From Hyphomicrobium sp. (GTDB lineage: Bacteria > Pseudomonadota > Alphaproteobacteria > Rhizobiales > Hyphomicrobiaceae): DNA of 64,000 nt. Both the position numbers and the translations under genes were made by a program. The first letter of the stretch is position 1. Every line of letters begins with the position of its first letter. Below the pieces are notes generated by a model, which was not told the DNA's origin, did no database searches, and saw nothing but the letters and a program-made list of their open reading frames with translations. The stretch is from contig NZ_JAIETU010000005.1 of assembly GCF_019744875.1 (NCBI RefSeq), positions 682,001-746,000 on the forward strand. The letters run 5' to 3'. Shown one piece after another: positions 44,197-52,842 of this stretch.

Positions 44197-44772
44197 ATGA
44201 GCTGGCGCTCTGCGCATCTGATGGCGTTTCTGATCGTACTTTCGTGCACCCGCGCGGAGGCGATCCAACCCGTCAAAAGTCTTTATACAGCGCTTGATTT
44301 TGCGCACTGCAAACCGGCGCCTGGCGACCGGTCCGGCGAGGCGCGGATGTGCGCGGGGCTGCCGGGCTATCCGGTCTATGTGTCGGAAGGCAGCCGCGGC
44401 ACGTACCTGAGCGTCGGTCCGGATGCGCACAAGCGCCGAGCTGCGCGGCAAACGCTTCGTGCTTTCAATACGTTGTTCGACAAGCGCGGCCAGCGGAGCA
44501 CGATCGAGTGGCGGTTCGTGGTGCGCGGCGAGCAGCCCGTGCCCTACGCCACCATCGTGCGCTACTTCACGGAAAGCCCGTCGGGAGCCGGTGAGGTGCT
44601 GGTGGTCATGCGCGTGACGGATCGGGAAGCCTGTCAGGTGGCCTACGTCGATGCGCTGGCCAATCTCGACGCCATCGTGCTGGCGCGGAAGCTCGCGGAT
44701 ACGGTGGCGCGTCAGCGCTCGTGCCCGGCGGAACCCGCGGTTCAGGGTGCGGCCGGGCGCAGTCCGATGTGA
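44197..44772 (+). CDS. Secreted hypothetical protein
   Basis: Not a family I recognise. The 191-residue product has a signal peptide (about residues 1-22, ending RAEA) and a mature region with four cysteines ([31 protein letters not shown]) that could form two disulphides. The mid region alternates predicted strands ([28 protein letters not shown]) and helices. A GGGAGGT ribosome site 6 bp before the ATG at 44197 decides the start. Divergent from dapB; probably a periplasmic protein. The codon use matches its neighbours. Confidence 0.72.
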   Translation: MSWRSAHLMAFLIVLSCTRAEAIQPVKSLYTALDFAHCKPAPGDRSGEARMCAGLPGYPVYVSEGSRGTYLSVGPDAHKRRAARQTLRAFNTLFDKRGQRSTIEWRFVVRGEQPVPYATIVRYFTESPSGAGEVLVVMRVTDREACQVAYVDALANLDAIVLARKLADTVARQRSCPAEPAVQGAAGRSPM

Positions 44773-44813
44773 GGCAAGCGTAAGAAGGGAGATGTGCTGG
44801 GCGTGCCGCGGCC

Positions 44814-45326
44814 TCAGGCCGGCCAAGCGAATGCAATCTTTTCGAGCTTGCGGCTGCCGATGTTCTCAATGGCCTGCTTCACGGGGCGGCCGCCCCGGCG
44901 CCAGTAGAAGTCGGTCGCCATCGTGTTGTCGGCGAGCGCCCAGACGATGAGGCCCTTGAGGCGGCGCTGGTCGAGACCGTGGCGGCATCCCTCGAACAGG
45001 TGTTCGCCGAGACCGAGGCCCTGATGGACCGGCGCAATGTAGAGCTCGTAGATCTCGCCCTGGTAGGGGCCGCGCGTGCGCGAAAACCCGAGCGTGGAGT
45101 AGCCGACGACGGTGCGCGAGGATTCGATGACGAGCAAACCATCGCCGCTGCGAATGACGCTCGCCCACCATTCGGGGCCGCGCCGGCGGATCATGTCGTC
45201 GAGATGGGTCTGAGGAAGGATGCCGCGGTAGGCTTGCAGCCAAGACTGCCTAAAGGTCTCCGCGACCGATGCGGCATCGGCGAGCCGGCCTTTGCGAATT
45301 TTGATATCGGAACGCGACCCTAACAT
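44814..45326 (-). CDS. GNAT-family N-acetyltransferase
   Basis: A 170-residue acyl-CoA-dependent acetyltransferase. The acetyl-CoA-binding motif A is APVHQGLGLGEHLFEGCRHG (Q-x-x-G-x-G), preceded by the beta-4 strand GEIYELYI and followed by WALADNTMATDFYWRRGG. The N-terminal IRKGRLADAASVAETFRQSW is also typical. The substrate cannot be predicted. Single gene, convergent with the secreted protein at 44197. ATG at 45326 is preferred over the codon at 45386. Confidence 0.9.
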   Translation of the reverse strand: MLGSRSDIKIRKGRLADAASVAETFRQSWLQAYRGILPQTHLDDMIRRRGPEWWASVIRSGDGLLVIESSRTVVGYSTLGFSRTRGPYQGEIYELYIAPVHQGLGLGEHLFEGCRHGLDQRRLKGLIVWALADNTMATDFYWRRGGRPVKQAIENIGSRKLEKIAFAWPA

Positions 45327-45400
45327 TCCCGCACTATAGCGCGAATTTCGATGCGTGAAAGGCTCCACGCGCCGGACGCGAAGCAATTATTTTTTGGTCA

Positions 45401-45433
45401 TAAAAAAAGCCCGGCGACCTAAGTCGCCGGGCT
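45401..45433 (-). terminator. Intrinsic terminator of the phasin gene
   Basis: On the minus strand a 12 bp stem AAGCCCGGCGAC/GTCGCCGGGCTT with a 4-base loop is followed by a run of seven T. It lies 36 bp past the phasin stop, fitting a highly expressed single gene. Confidence 0.94.
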
Positions 45434-45469
45434 TCACGTCGTGCGCGAGAGTGAAACGTCGAAAGCCGA

Positions 45470-45922
45470 TTAGCTGGCCTTCTTGATCTGGTCGAAGCTC
45501 TTCGTGGCAGCCGAGTTCAGGCTCTCGAAGGTCTGCTGTGCAACCTTGGTCGAAAGCTCGAAGAGCTCCTTCGACTGGGCACCAGCGGTCGTGAACTGCT
45601 GCTGCACGAACTGCGTCTGGAGGCGCAGGAACTCAGGGAAGGTCTTGGCGCGAGCGAGAGCCTGGGCAGCCTCGAAAACGGCTTCCGTGTTGGTCTCGGT
45701 GTTCTTCAGGACCTTGTCGCCGATCGACTTGGCGCCAGCCTGTGCTGCGATCAGCACTTCCTCGAGGACCTTGGCGTTGTCCTTGGCGACGGTGTTGAAC
45801 TTGCCGTAGGTCTCGCGAGCCTTGGAAACGCTGTCCTCAGCGATGGCCTGGACCTGCTCCGGAATGCGGGCTTCCTTGGCGGCGGCGATGAAGTCTTGCG
45901 TCTGGCGGGTAAAGTCGTTCAC
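45470..45922 (-). CDS. Phasin family protein
   Basis: A 150-residue, almost wholly helical, cysteine-free protein of the phasin type, which coats polyhydroxyalkanoate granules. Conserved features are FIAAAKEARIPEQVQAIAED at the N-terminus and the helix RLQTQFVQQQFTTAGAQSKE followed by LFELSTKVAQQTFE. The GTG start at 45922 is decided by an AGGAG 7 bp upstream. No phaC or phaR gene is in the window. Some phasin-like proteins have other, stress-related roles. Confidence 0.9.
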   Translation of the reverse strand: MNDFTRQTQDFIAAAKEARIPEQVQAIAEDSVSKARETYGKFNTVAKDNAKVLEEVLIAAQAGAKSIGDKVLKNTETNTEAVFEAAQALARAKTFPEFLRLQTQFVQQQFTTAGAQSKELFELSTKVAQQTFESLNSAATKSFDQIKKAS

Positions 45923-46091
45923 GGGAATGCTCCTGTTGCAAAATCTTGGGACTGAGTGACGTCTGCGGGCGATGCGACTTGTCCGGGCAACGTCTGAACT
46001 CTTCGATCGTGACCATAGCAGCATTTTGCTGCGGTGCAACATTAAAATTTGCTGCCCTGCGGTACGAAATTCTCCGTTGGAGAAATACTGT

Positions 46092-46103
46092 TACCGATCG
46101 GTA
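46092..46103. promoter_or_regulatory. TACCGATCGGTA palindrome upstream of the phasin gene
   Basis: A perfect 12 bp palindrome in the AT-richer 256 bp spacer between the helicase stop and the phasin start. A second inverted repeat, TTGC-TGCGGT-GCAA (46026-46039), lies closer to the phasin gene and loosely recalls PhaR-type operators. Regulation by either is inference. Confidence 0.35.
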
Positions 46104-46178
46104 TCTTATCCTGAGTATATGACAGCACTCCAGCACGCGCCCTTCGCACGTGCGAGAAACTGTCGAAAAATCATGCTC

Positions 46179-47531
46179 TTACGGCTGAAGACTTGGGAAG
46201 CGGTCGCGGTAGCCCATGGCGGCCGGATCAAAGAGAATGTCCCGTGGCGTGAGGGTGCGGGCCAGGGCCATGCCCTCCAGTGTCCGGCACCGCGACAATG
46301 CGACGTAGGCCTGTCCGTGCGCGAACGTCCCGCGGCCGAGGTCGATGTAGACGCTGTCGAGCGTCAGCCCCTGCGCCTTGTGGATCGTGAGCGCCCAGGC
46401 GAGGCGGACGGGATACTGCTTGAAGGTGCCTGCAACCGTGCCGACGATCTTCTCCTGGTCCTTGTCGTAGGCGTAGCGGCGCTGCTCCCAGCTCGCGGGC
46501 TCCAGCTCGTGCTCGCGTCCTGCCACTTCGACGAACACCTTCGTTTCTTCGAGCCGGGAAATGCGGGCGATGGTGCCGTTCACCCAGCGGCGGTCCGGGT
46601 CGTTGCGCAGGATGATGACCTTGGCGCCCACTTTAAGAGTGAGAGCGCTGTCGGTTGGATGAGACGCCGACGTGAAGTCGCCCGTGATGCCGGCCTCGTA
46701 GGTGCGAGGCTGGGCGGGGAGAGCGTCGAGATAGGCCGAGTTGATGCGCTGGGCGGCGGCGTTGGTCGGCGTCAGGATGACGAACTGCTCGCCCTCGCTG
46801 AGGGTGCGGATGGGGCTGACGCGCGTGTTCAGATCGGCGAGGTCGTCTTCGTCGGCCTCGCCGTCGCGAATGCGGTTCAGGACTGAGATCAGCCGTTCGT
46901 CGCTCTGGCGGAAGACGTGCGTCAGCTCGAGGCGTGCGGTTCCCGCGCCCTCTCCGAGGGCCGGACAGGAAAAGAAGAACGGGCCGCCGAACTCCGAGTC
47001 CAGGTGCTGGGCGACCTCGGCTTCCTGCACGACGGGCGGAAGCTGATGCAGATCCCCGAACATGATGAGACGGACGCCGCCGAACGCTTCGCGCGGGCGG
47101 CCGCGGTTCACGCGCAGCGATTGGTCGATGGCCCACATCAGATCCGAACGAACCATCGACACTTCATCGATGACCAGGAAGCTGATCTTGCGCATCACCT
47201 GGCCGTTGCGGCTGCGGCGGATGTCGTCGGGGCGAATGAGGCGCGGGGGAAGGCCGAAGAAGGAGTGAATGGTCTGGCCGCCGACGTTGACGGCGGCGAG
47301 GCCGGTCGGCGCGACCGCGACGAGCTCGTGATCGAGCGTTGCCTTGAGAGCGCGCAGCAGCGTCGACTTGCCGGTGCCGGCGCGGCCGGTGACGAACAGA
47401 TGCCCGTCAGCCTCGCGGACGTAGTCGACGGCGGCGGCATATTGCTCGGTCGGCGTGACGCCGGGCGGCCAGGACGCATCCGGCAATACGGCGGGCGGGC
47501 CCGCGGGCTGAGAGGGGGGAGGTGTCCGCAA
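46179..47531 (-). CDS. PIF1/RecD-like superfamily 1 DNA helicase
   Basis: A 5'-3' type SF1B helicase. Walker A is LFVTGRAGTGKSTLLRAL, motif II VIDEVSMVRSDLM, motif III MFGDLHQLPPVV, and the C-terminal UvrD-like motif RLAWALTIHKAQGLTLDSVY with YVALSRCRTLEGM. About 450 residues. The start is uncertain: no good ATG is present before the domain. A TTG at 47531 with an AGAAGG element 6 bp upstream is chosen; the frame stays open to another TTG at 47690. Bacterial PIF1-like proteins help resolve G-quadruplexes and stalled forks. Divergent from asd. Confidence 0.88.
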   Translation of the reverse strand: MRTPPPSQPAGPPAVLPDASWPPGVTPTEQYAAAVDYVREADGHLFVTGRAGTGKSTLLRALKATLDHELVAVAPTGLAAVNVGGQTIHSFFGLPPRLIRPDDIRRSRNGQVMRKISFLVIDEVSMVRSDLMWAIDQSLRVNRGRPREAFGGVRLIMFGDLHQLPPVVQEAEVAQHLDSEFGGPFFFSCPALGEGAGTARLELTHVFRQSDERLISVLNRIRDGEADEDDLADLNTRVSPIRTLSEGEQFVILTPTNAAAQRINSAYLDALPAQPRTYEAGITGDFTSASHPTDSALTLKVGAKVIILRNDPDRRWVNGTIARISRLEETKVFVEVAGREHELEPASWEQRRYAYDKDQEKIVGTVAGTFKQYPVRLAWALTIHKAQGLTLDSVYIDLGRGTFAHGQAYVALSRCRTLEGMALARTLTPRDILFDPAAMGYRDRFPSLQP

Positions 47532-47768
47532 GGCTAACCTTCTGATCCGGAACCGAGCCTCCGACCTAAAGTGATGCGGCAGCCGTGTCAAAGCGCAGCG
47601 GCCGGAGGGCCTGGGTGCGGCTTCAACCAATTGGTCCTTGAAAGCGGGGTCCGCGGCGCGTAAGTCAACGCCGCCTAGGATAAATTCCAATTTTTCGACA
47701 CGGCCTAGGATATTCCCTAGCTGGGCGCCCCACCGTGGCGTCTCGCTGCTGAAAGGACGATCGAGACC

Positions 47769-48797
47769 ATGGGCTACAAAGTCGCTGTCGTCGGCGCCAC
47801 CGGAAACGTCGGGCGCGAGATGATGAATGTGCTGACCGAGCGCCGTTTCCCGGCCGATGAGGTGTTTGCCATTGCTTCGCGCCGTTCGCTCGGAACGGAA
47901 GTGTCGTATGGCGATCGCACACTCAAATGCCAGGATCTCGAAAAGTTCGATTTCTCGAAGGTCGACATCTGCCTGATGTCGGCGGGCTCCTCCGTGTCAA
48001 AGGAGTGGAGCCCCCGCATCGGCGCCATGGGTTGCGTCGTGATCGATAACTCGTCGTGCTGGCGTTACGACCGGGACGTGCCGCTCGTCGTGCCGGAGGT
48101 CAACCCGGACGCGCTCGCGGGCTTTTCGAAGAAGAACATCATCGCCAACCCGAACTGCTCGACGGCGCAGCTCGTCGTCGCGCTGAAGCCGCTGCATGAC
48201 GCGGCGACGATCAAGCGCGTGGTCGTTTCGACCTATCAGTCCGTGTCGGGCGCGGGCAAGGATGCGATGGACGAGCTCTGGTCGCAGACCAAGGCCAAAT
48301 ACGTGCCGGGCACGGAAGTGGAACCGACGAAGTTCCCGAAGCAGATCGCCTTCAACTGCATTCCTCATATCGACGTCTTCATGGAAGACGGCTTTACGAA
48401 GGAAGAATGGAAGATGATGGCGGAGACGAAGAAGATCCTGGATCCCAAGATCAAGCTCACCGCTACGTGCGTGCGCGTGCCGGTGTTCGTCGGCCATTCG
48501 GAATCGGTCAACATCGAGTTCGCACGTGCGATCTCGGTCGAGGAGGCGCGCGAGCTTCTGAGCAATGCGCCGGGCATCCTGGTCGTCGACAAGCGCGAGC
48601 CGGGCGGCTACGTGACCCCGGTCGAGGCAGCCGGCGAATACGCGACCTATGTGTCGCGCATCCGCGAGGACGCGACGACCGAGAATGGCCTCGCGATGTG
48701 GGTCGTGTCGGACAATCTCTTGAAGGGCGCGGCGCTCAACACGGTGCAGATCGCCGAGACGCTGATCGAGCGCAACATGCTCAAGAAGGCGGCGTAA
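47769..48797 (+). CDS. asd: Aspartate-semialdehyde dehydrogenase
   Basis: NADPH-dependent reduction of aspartyl phosphate on the way to lysine, methionine and threonine. The 342-residue protein has KVAVVGATGNVGREMMNVL at the N-terminus, the catalytic Cys in NPNCSTAQLVVAL, and RVPVFVGHSESVNIEFARAI. The C-terminal helix is normal. Single gene with a hairpin after its stop. Confidence 0.97.
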   Translation: MGYKVAVVGATGNVGREMMNVLTERRFPADEVFAIASRRSLGTEVSYGDRTLKCQDLEKFDFSKVDICLMSAGSSVSKEWSPRIGAMGCVVIDNSSCWRYDRDVPLVVPEVNPDALAGFSKKNIIANPNCSTAQLVVALKPLHDAATIKRVVVSTYQSVSGAGKDAMDELWSQTKAKYVPGTEVEPTKFPKQIAFNCIPHIDVFMEDGFTKEEWKMMAETKKILDPKIKLTATCVRVPVFVGHSESVNIEFARAISVEEARELLSNAPGILVVDKREPGGYVTPVEAAGEYATYVSRIREDATTENGLAMWVVSDNLLKGAALNTVQIAETLIERNMLKKAA

Positions 48798-48812
48798 CGC
48801 CTGCTCCGAAAT

Positions 48813-48844
48813 CCATCATGGCCGCCGGTGTGCGGCCATGATGG
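48813..48844. terminator. Long hairpin between asd and yciB (no T-run)
   Basis: Perfect 13 bp stem CCATCATGGCCGC/GCGGCCATGATGG with a 6-base loop in the gap between convergent genes. The lack of a T-run on either strand makes it an atypical terminator; it could instead protect 3' ends. Confidence 0.6.
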
Positions 48845-48856
48845 GCGCTCGCGCCA

Positions 48857-49465
48857 TTAGACCGGCGTTTGCTCTTCGTCCTCGGGCTTGTCGAGCGCAT
48901 GGCGCTGCAGGAGCCCGACCTGGGCAATGGCGAAGACCATCGTGATCGGCATGATGCCGAATACCTTGAAGGCCACCCACGAGTCCGTCGACAGCAACCG
49001 CCAGGCGAATTCGTTCAGCACCGCGAGCAGCACGAAGAAGCAGGCCCAGCGGAAGGTGAGCTTGCGCCAGCCTTCTTCCGTCAGGCTGAACACGTCGCCG
49101 AACAGGTAGCGCAGCAGCGACTTTCCAAAGAACAGCCCGCCGAACAGCACGCTTGCGAAGATGGTGTTGACGATGGTGGGCTTGAGCTTGATGAACAGCT
49201 CGTCCTGCAGCCACAGCGTCAGTCCGCCGAAGACGAGAACCACCACGCCCGAGACGAGCGGCATGACAGGCACGCGCCCGAACAGGAAGCGGGAGGCGAT
49301 CAGCGAGACGATTGTCGCGGCGATGAAGCAGCCCGTGCCGTAGAAGATGCCGGCGCGCGAATTGACGATGAAGAACACGACGAGCGGACCGAGCTCGACG
49401 AGGAATTTCAGGAGCTGCTGCGTGCCGCTGTCCTGCGTTTCGGTCTTCATCTCGGTCTGGCTCAT
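48857..49465 (-). CDS. yciB: YciB/IspZ-family inner membrane septation protein, copy 1
   Basis: A 202-residue multi-span protein of the YciB (IspZ) family, linked to envelope synthesis and septation. It has the N-terminal LLKFLVELGPLVVFFIVNSR, LPLKPTIVNTIF-like FIKLKPTIVNTIFASVLFGG and LTEEGWRKLTFRWACFFVLL blocks. The acidic N- and C-terminal tails are extensions. It lies directly downstream of a second, more divergent copy. In most Hyphomicrobiales a single yciB follows ftsY. Confidence 0.92.
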   Translation of the reverse strand: MSQTEMKTETQDSGTQQLLKFLVELGPLVVFFIVNSRAGIFYGTGCFIAATIVSLIASRFLFGRVPVMPLVSGVVVLVFGGLTLWLQDELFIKLKPTIVNTIFASVLFGGLFFGKSLLRYLFGDVFSLTEEGWRKLTFRWACFFVLLAVLNEFAWRLLSTDSWVAFKVFGIMPITMVFAIAQVGLLQRHALDKPEDEEQTPV

Positions 49466-49516
49466 CGACGTTCCATTTTTATCGGCGCTGCTTTGGGCGG
49501 TGCAGAGGGGTGCGCC

Positions 49517-50122
49517 TTAGAGGTGGTGCTTGCTCATCAGCTTCGTCAGGACCCACGCATAGAGCCCGCTCAGCGGAAGGACGACGAGAAGCTTGAACGC
49601 GATCCAGATGTCCAAGCCGTTCATGGCGTGTCCCAGGACGTTGTAGACCTGATCGTCCTTGAAGTAGAGCCGCACGGCTTCGTTCAGCAGCGCCGTGAAC
49701 AGGAAGAACCAGGCGAAGCTCTTCGTAAAGGCGTTCCAACCGGCCTCAGTGTAGTGGAAGGTCTTCTCGAACACGTACTGGAAGAAGTTGCGCTTGAGAT
49801 AGAGGCCGAGAAACAGGAAGCACGCGAACATCGCGTTGAAAATCGTGACCTTGATCTGCACCCACATCGGGTCGTGCGTGATCAGGGTCAGGGCGCCGAA
49901 GACGATCGTGACCGTCGAGGCGATCAGCGGGAACACCGGCGGACGGTGGAACATGTAGATCATCGCGATGATGGCGAGGACGGTGGTCGTGATCAGAGCC
50001 CAGGTTCCGGCGTTGATGCCGTACAACGCGTTGACGACGAACATCGTCACCAGCGGACCGAACTCGCTCATAATGTTGACGGTCTGCTCGGCGTTGAACG
50101 GATAGAGGCTTTTGCGGCTCAT
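49517..50122 (-). CDS. YciB/IspZ-family inner membrane septation protein, copy 2
   Basis: A 201-residue paralogue of the gene at 48857. The family frame is retained: IMSEFGPLVTMFVVNALYGI, WVQIKVTIFNAMFACFLFLG and YTEAGWNAFTKSFAWFFLFT. Key positions are partly changed (VTIFNAMF replaces PTIVNTIF), so the two are old duplicates rather than a recent copy. It is 51 bp from copy 1 and 63 bp from ftsY, probably in one transcript dapF-mtaB-ftsY-yciB-yciB. Confidence 0.88.
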   Translation of the reverse strand: MSRKSLYPFNAEQTVNIMSEFGPLVTMFVVNALYGINAGTWALITTTVLAIIAMIYMFHRPPVFPLIASTVTIVFGALTLITHDPMWVQIKVTIFNAMFACFLFLGLYLKRNFFQYVFEKTFHYTEAGWNAFTKSFAWFFLFTALLNEAVRLYFKDDQVYNVLGHAMNGLDIWIAFKLLVVLPLSGLYAWVLTKLMSKHHL

Positions 50123-50185
50123 GGTCCCTTGGTCGTCCCTGGTTGTGCGTTCGCGGCAGGCGGAGTCCGTTCGAAACGTCCGGCG

Positions 50186-51388
50186 TCAAAGTTCGGCAAT
50201 GGCGCGGGCGTAATCCTTCGCAGAGAAACTTTGCAGATCTTCGACACCCTCGCCGACGCCGATGGCGTGAACAGGGAGGCCGTGCTTGGCGGCGATGGCG
50301 ACGAGGATGCCGCCGCGCGCGGTGCCGTCGAGCTTCGTCATGATGAGGCCTGTCACGCCGGCGCGCTTGCCGAATACTTCCACCTGCTGCATCGCGTTCT
50401 GGCCCGTCGTCGCATCGAGCACGAGGAGCACGTCGTGCGGGGCCGTCTCGTCGACCTTGCGCAGCACGCGGACGACTTTCTCCAGCTCGGCCATCAGGCC
50501 TTCCTTGTTCTGAAGGCGGCCAGCGGTGTCGATGAGCAGAACGTCCGTTCCGGCTTCGCGCGCATCCTTGAGCGCGTCGAAGGCGAGACCCGACGCGTCG
50601 GCGCCGACGTCGCGGGCGATGACGGGCGCGCCCGTGCGCTCACCCCAGACCTTGAGCTGATCGATGGCAGCGGCGCGGAACGTGTCGCCGGCGGCGAGCA
50701 TGACGCGGTGGCCTTCGCGCGAGAGCTTGGAGGCCAGCTTGCCGATGGTGGTGGTCTTGCCGCTGCCGTTGACGCCGAGCACGAGCACGACATGCGGCTT
50801 GTGGCTGGCATCGATGACGAGCGGGTGGGCGACGGGCTCGAGAACGCGCGCCACTTCGTCGGCCAAGATTTCGCGGATTTCCGTCGGCGTGACCATCTTG
50901 CCGAAACGGCCTTTGGACAGTGCGTCCGTGATGCGCGCCGACGTTTCGATGCCGAGGTCGGCGGCAAGCAGCACTTCCTCCAGCTCTTCGAGCGTGTCCG
51001 CGTCGAGCTTCTTCTTGGTGACGAGGCCGGTGATGCTTTCGGTGAGCCGCGACGACGTCTTGGCCATGCCCTGCTTGAGGCGCTCGAACCACCCGAGGCG
51101 TGCGGGGGGCGCTGCCGGGGGCGGTGGCGTCGCGGGCTCGGGGTCTTCGGGTTCTATGGGGAGCGGCGCTTCGACGTGAGGCGTGTCGTCAGCGTGCGCG
51201 ACGTCCAGCTCGGTGCTGTCGAGCGCGGGCTCAGGCTGAGACGTGCTCTCAGGTGCCGGCGTTTCAAGCGCGGGTTCTTCGGGTGCGTGCGTTTCGGGCG
51301 CGAGGGCTTCCGGCGCCGCGGGTGCGTCGGAGCCTGGCCGGAGCCAGCGGCTGAACAGTCCCTTTTTCTTCGGTTCGCCGGTGCTCAC
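50186..51388 (-). CDS. ftsY: Signal recognition particle receptor FtsY
   Basis: SRP receptor GTPase that docks ribosome-SRP complexes at the membrane. The 400-residue protein has an acidic, Pro/Glu-rich N-terminal A domain (about residues 1-95) and the NG domain: LGVNGSGKTTTIGKLASKLS, DTFRAAAIDQLKVW, VLLIDTAGRLQNKEGLMAEL and MTKLDGTARGG. The P-loop reads GVNGSGKTT. GTG start at 51388 overlaps the mtaB stop (GTGA). The partner ffh lies at 56118. Confidence 0.96.
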   Translation of the reverse strand: MSTGEPKKKGLFSRWLRPGSDAPAAPEALAPETHAPEEPALETPAPESTSQPEPALDSTELDVAHADDTPHVEAPLPIEPEDPEPATPPPPAAPPARLGWFERLKQGMAKTSSRLTESITGLVTKKKLDADTLEELEEVLLAADLGIETSARITDALSKGRFGKMVTPTEIREILADEVARVLEPVAHPLVIDASHKPHVVLVLGVNGSGKTTTIGKLASKLSREGHRVMLAAGDTFRAAAIDQLKVWGERTGAPVIARDVGADASGLAFDALKDAREAGTDVLLIDTAGRLQNKEGLMAELEKVVRVLRKVDETAPHDVLLVLDATTGQNAMQQVEVFGKRAGVTGLIMTKLDGTARGGILVAIAAKHGLPVHAIGVGEGVEDLQSFSAKDYARAIAEL

Positions 51389-52638
51389 GCGTGGACCGTC
51401 CCGTTGACGCGACGGCCGTTATGGCTGCCGAGGGTGGCCCATTGCATCGATCCCACGGGGACGTGCCGGTCGACGTGGACCTCGGCGTATTGCGGCGTGC
51501 GGCCGAGCTGATCGCGTTCCATCAGAATTTCGATGCGTTGTCCCTTCAGGCGGTCGAGGTAGCGGGCGTGGGCGGTCTCGCCCGCGGCGCGCAGCCGGAT
51601 GGCGCGTTCCTTGATGGCCGGGCGGTCGACCTGCGGCATGCGCGCGGCGGGGGTGCCCTTGCGCGGCGAGAACGGGAAGACATGCAGGTACGTGAGACCG
51701 CAGCTCTCGATCAGGTCCAGCGTGTTGGCGAACATCTCTTCGGTCTCGGTCGGGAAACCTGCGATCAGGTCGGCGCCGAAGATTACGTCCGGACGCAGTC
51801 GGCGAACCTCATCGCAGAAACGGATGGCGTCATCGCGGCGGTGGCGGCGCTTCATGCGCTTCAGGATCAGATCGTCGCCAGCCTGCATCGACAGGTGGAG
51901 GTGCGGCATCAGGCGCGGCTCGGTGGCGATGGCGTCGAGCAGGTGCTCGTCCGCCTCGACCTGATCGACGGACGAGAGGCGCAGGCGCGGCAGCGCGGGC
52001 ACGTGCTTGAGCACCTGCTTGACGAGGCGGCCCAGCGTCATGGGGCCGGGCAGGTCGGCGCCATAGGACGTGATGTCGACGCCGGTAAGGACGATCTCGG
52101 GGGAGCCCGCTTCGACGAGCTTGCGGACCTGCGCGACGATCTCGCCCGCGGGCACGGAGCGGGACGGGCCGCGGCCCATCGGAATGATGCAGAAGGTGCA
52201 GCGGTGATCGCAGCCGTTCTGGATCTGCACGAACGCGCGCGCCAGGCCGAAGCCCTCGATCATGTGATGCGCCGTCTCCTTGACGGCCATGATGTCGTTG
52301 ACGGCGACGCGCGCGAGGCCGTCGTCTGCCAGGGCGCGAAAGGTCGCCGGGTCGAGCTTCTCGGCATTGCCGACGACATGATCGACGCCGTCGATGGCGG
52401 CGAATGTTTCAGGTTCGATCTGGGCGGCGCAGCCGGTGACGATGAGGCGCGCCGCCGGATGATCGCGGCGCAGGCGGCGAATGGTCTGGCGGGCCTGCGC
52501 CACGGCTTCGCCCGTCACGGCGCACGTGTTGACGATCACGCAATCGGTGAGCCCCGCGTCGGCCGCGTGGCGGCGCATGACCTCGGACTCGTAGGCGTTG
52601 AGCCGGCAGCCGAGGGTTACGATCTGGGGTTCGGACAT
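51385..52638 (-). CDS. mtaB: tRNA t6A37 methylthiotransferase MtaB
   Basis: Radical SAM enzyme that converts t6A37 to ms2t6A37 in ANN-decoding tRNAs. The 417-residue protein has the N-terminal UPF0004 cysteines (TLGCRLNAYESEV, IVNTCAVT, VTGCAAQ), the radical SAM cluster CDHRCTFCIIPMGRGPSRS, and a C-terminal TRAM-like domain. Starts at GTG 52662, ATG 52656 and ATG 52638 are all possible; the last places the protein start just before the first motif and has a GAAAG upstream. It overlaps ftsY by 4 bp. Confidence 0.94.
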   Translation of the reverse strand: MSEPQIVTLGCRLNAYESEVMRRHAADAGLTDCVIVNTCAVTGEAVAQARQTIRRLRRDHPAARLIVTGCAAQIEPETFAAIDGVDHVVGNAEKLDPATFRALADDGLARVAVNDIMAVKETAHHMIEGFGLARAFVQIQNGCDHRCTFCIIPMGRGPSRSVPAGEIVAQVRKLVEAGSPEIVLTGVDITSYGADLPGPMTLGRLVKQVLKHVPALPRLRLSSVDQVEADEHLLDAIATEPRLMPHLHLSMQAGDDLILKRMKRRHRRDDAIRFCDEVRRLRPDVIFGADLIAGFPTETEEMFANTLDLIESCGLTYLHVFPFSPRKGTPAARMPQVDRPAIKERAIRLRAAGETAHARYLDRLKGQRIEILMERDQLGRTPQYAEVHVDRHVPVGSMQWATLGSHNGRRVNGTVHA

Positions 52639-52842
52639 CGGTCTTTCGGGGGACATTGTCACGCGACGTTCCCGGGTGATTAGGGCAATCGAGGGCGCCG
52701 AACAAGGCGGGGAAGCGCCGTAGCGACTGTTCGCTCAGTAGGGGATGCGCGCGAGGCTCATTAAATTCTGTAGTCTCCAAGACTTAAGCGTCAGGTGCCG
52801 ATCCGGATCGCGGGCAGGCTACCATTCGCCTCACGCGTTGCC

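Noticed and set aside
48869-51511. An 880-residue plus-strand open frame opposite yciB, yciB and ftsY
   Set aside because: It mirrors three well-recognised genes; composition (His, Arg, Glu, Asp-rich) is typical of an antisense shadow.
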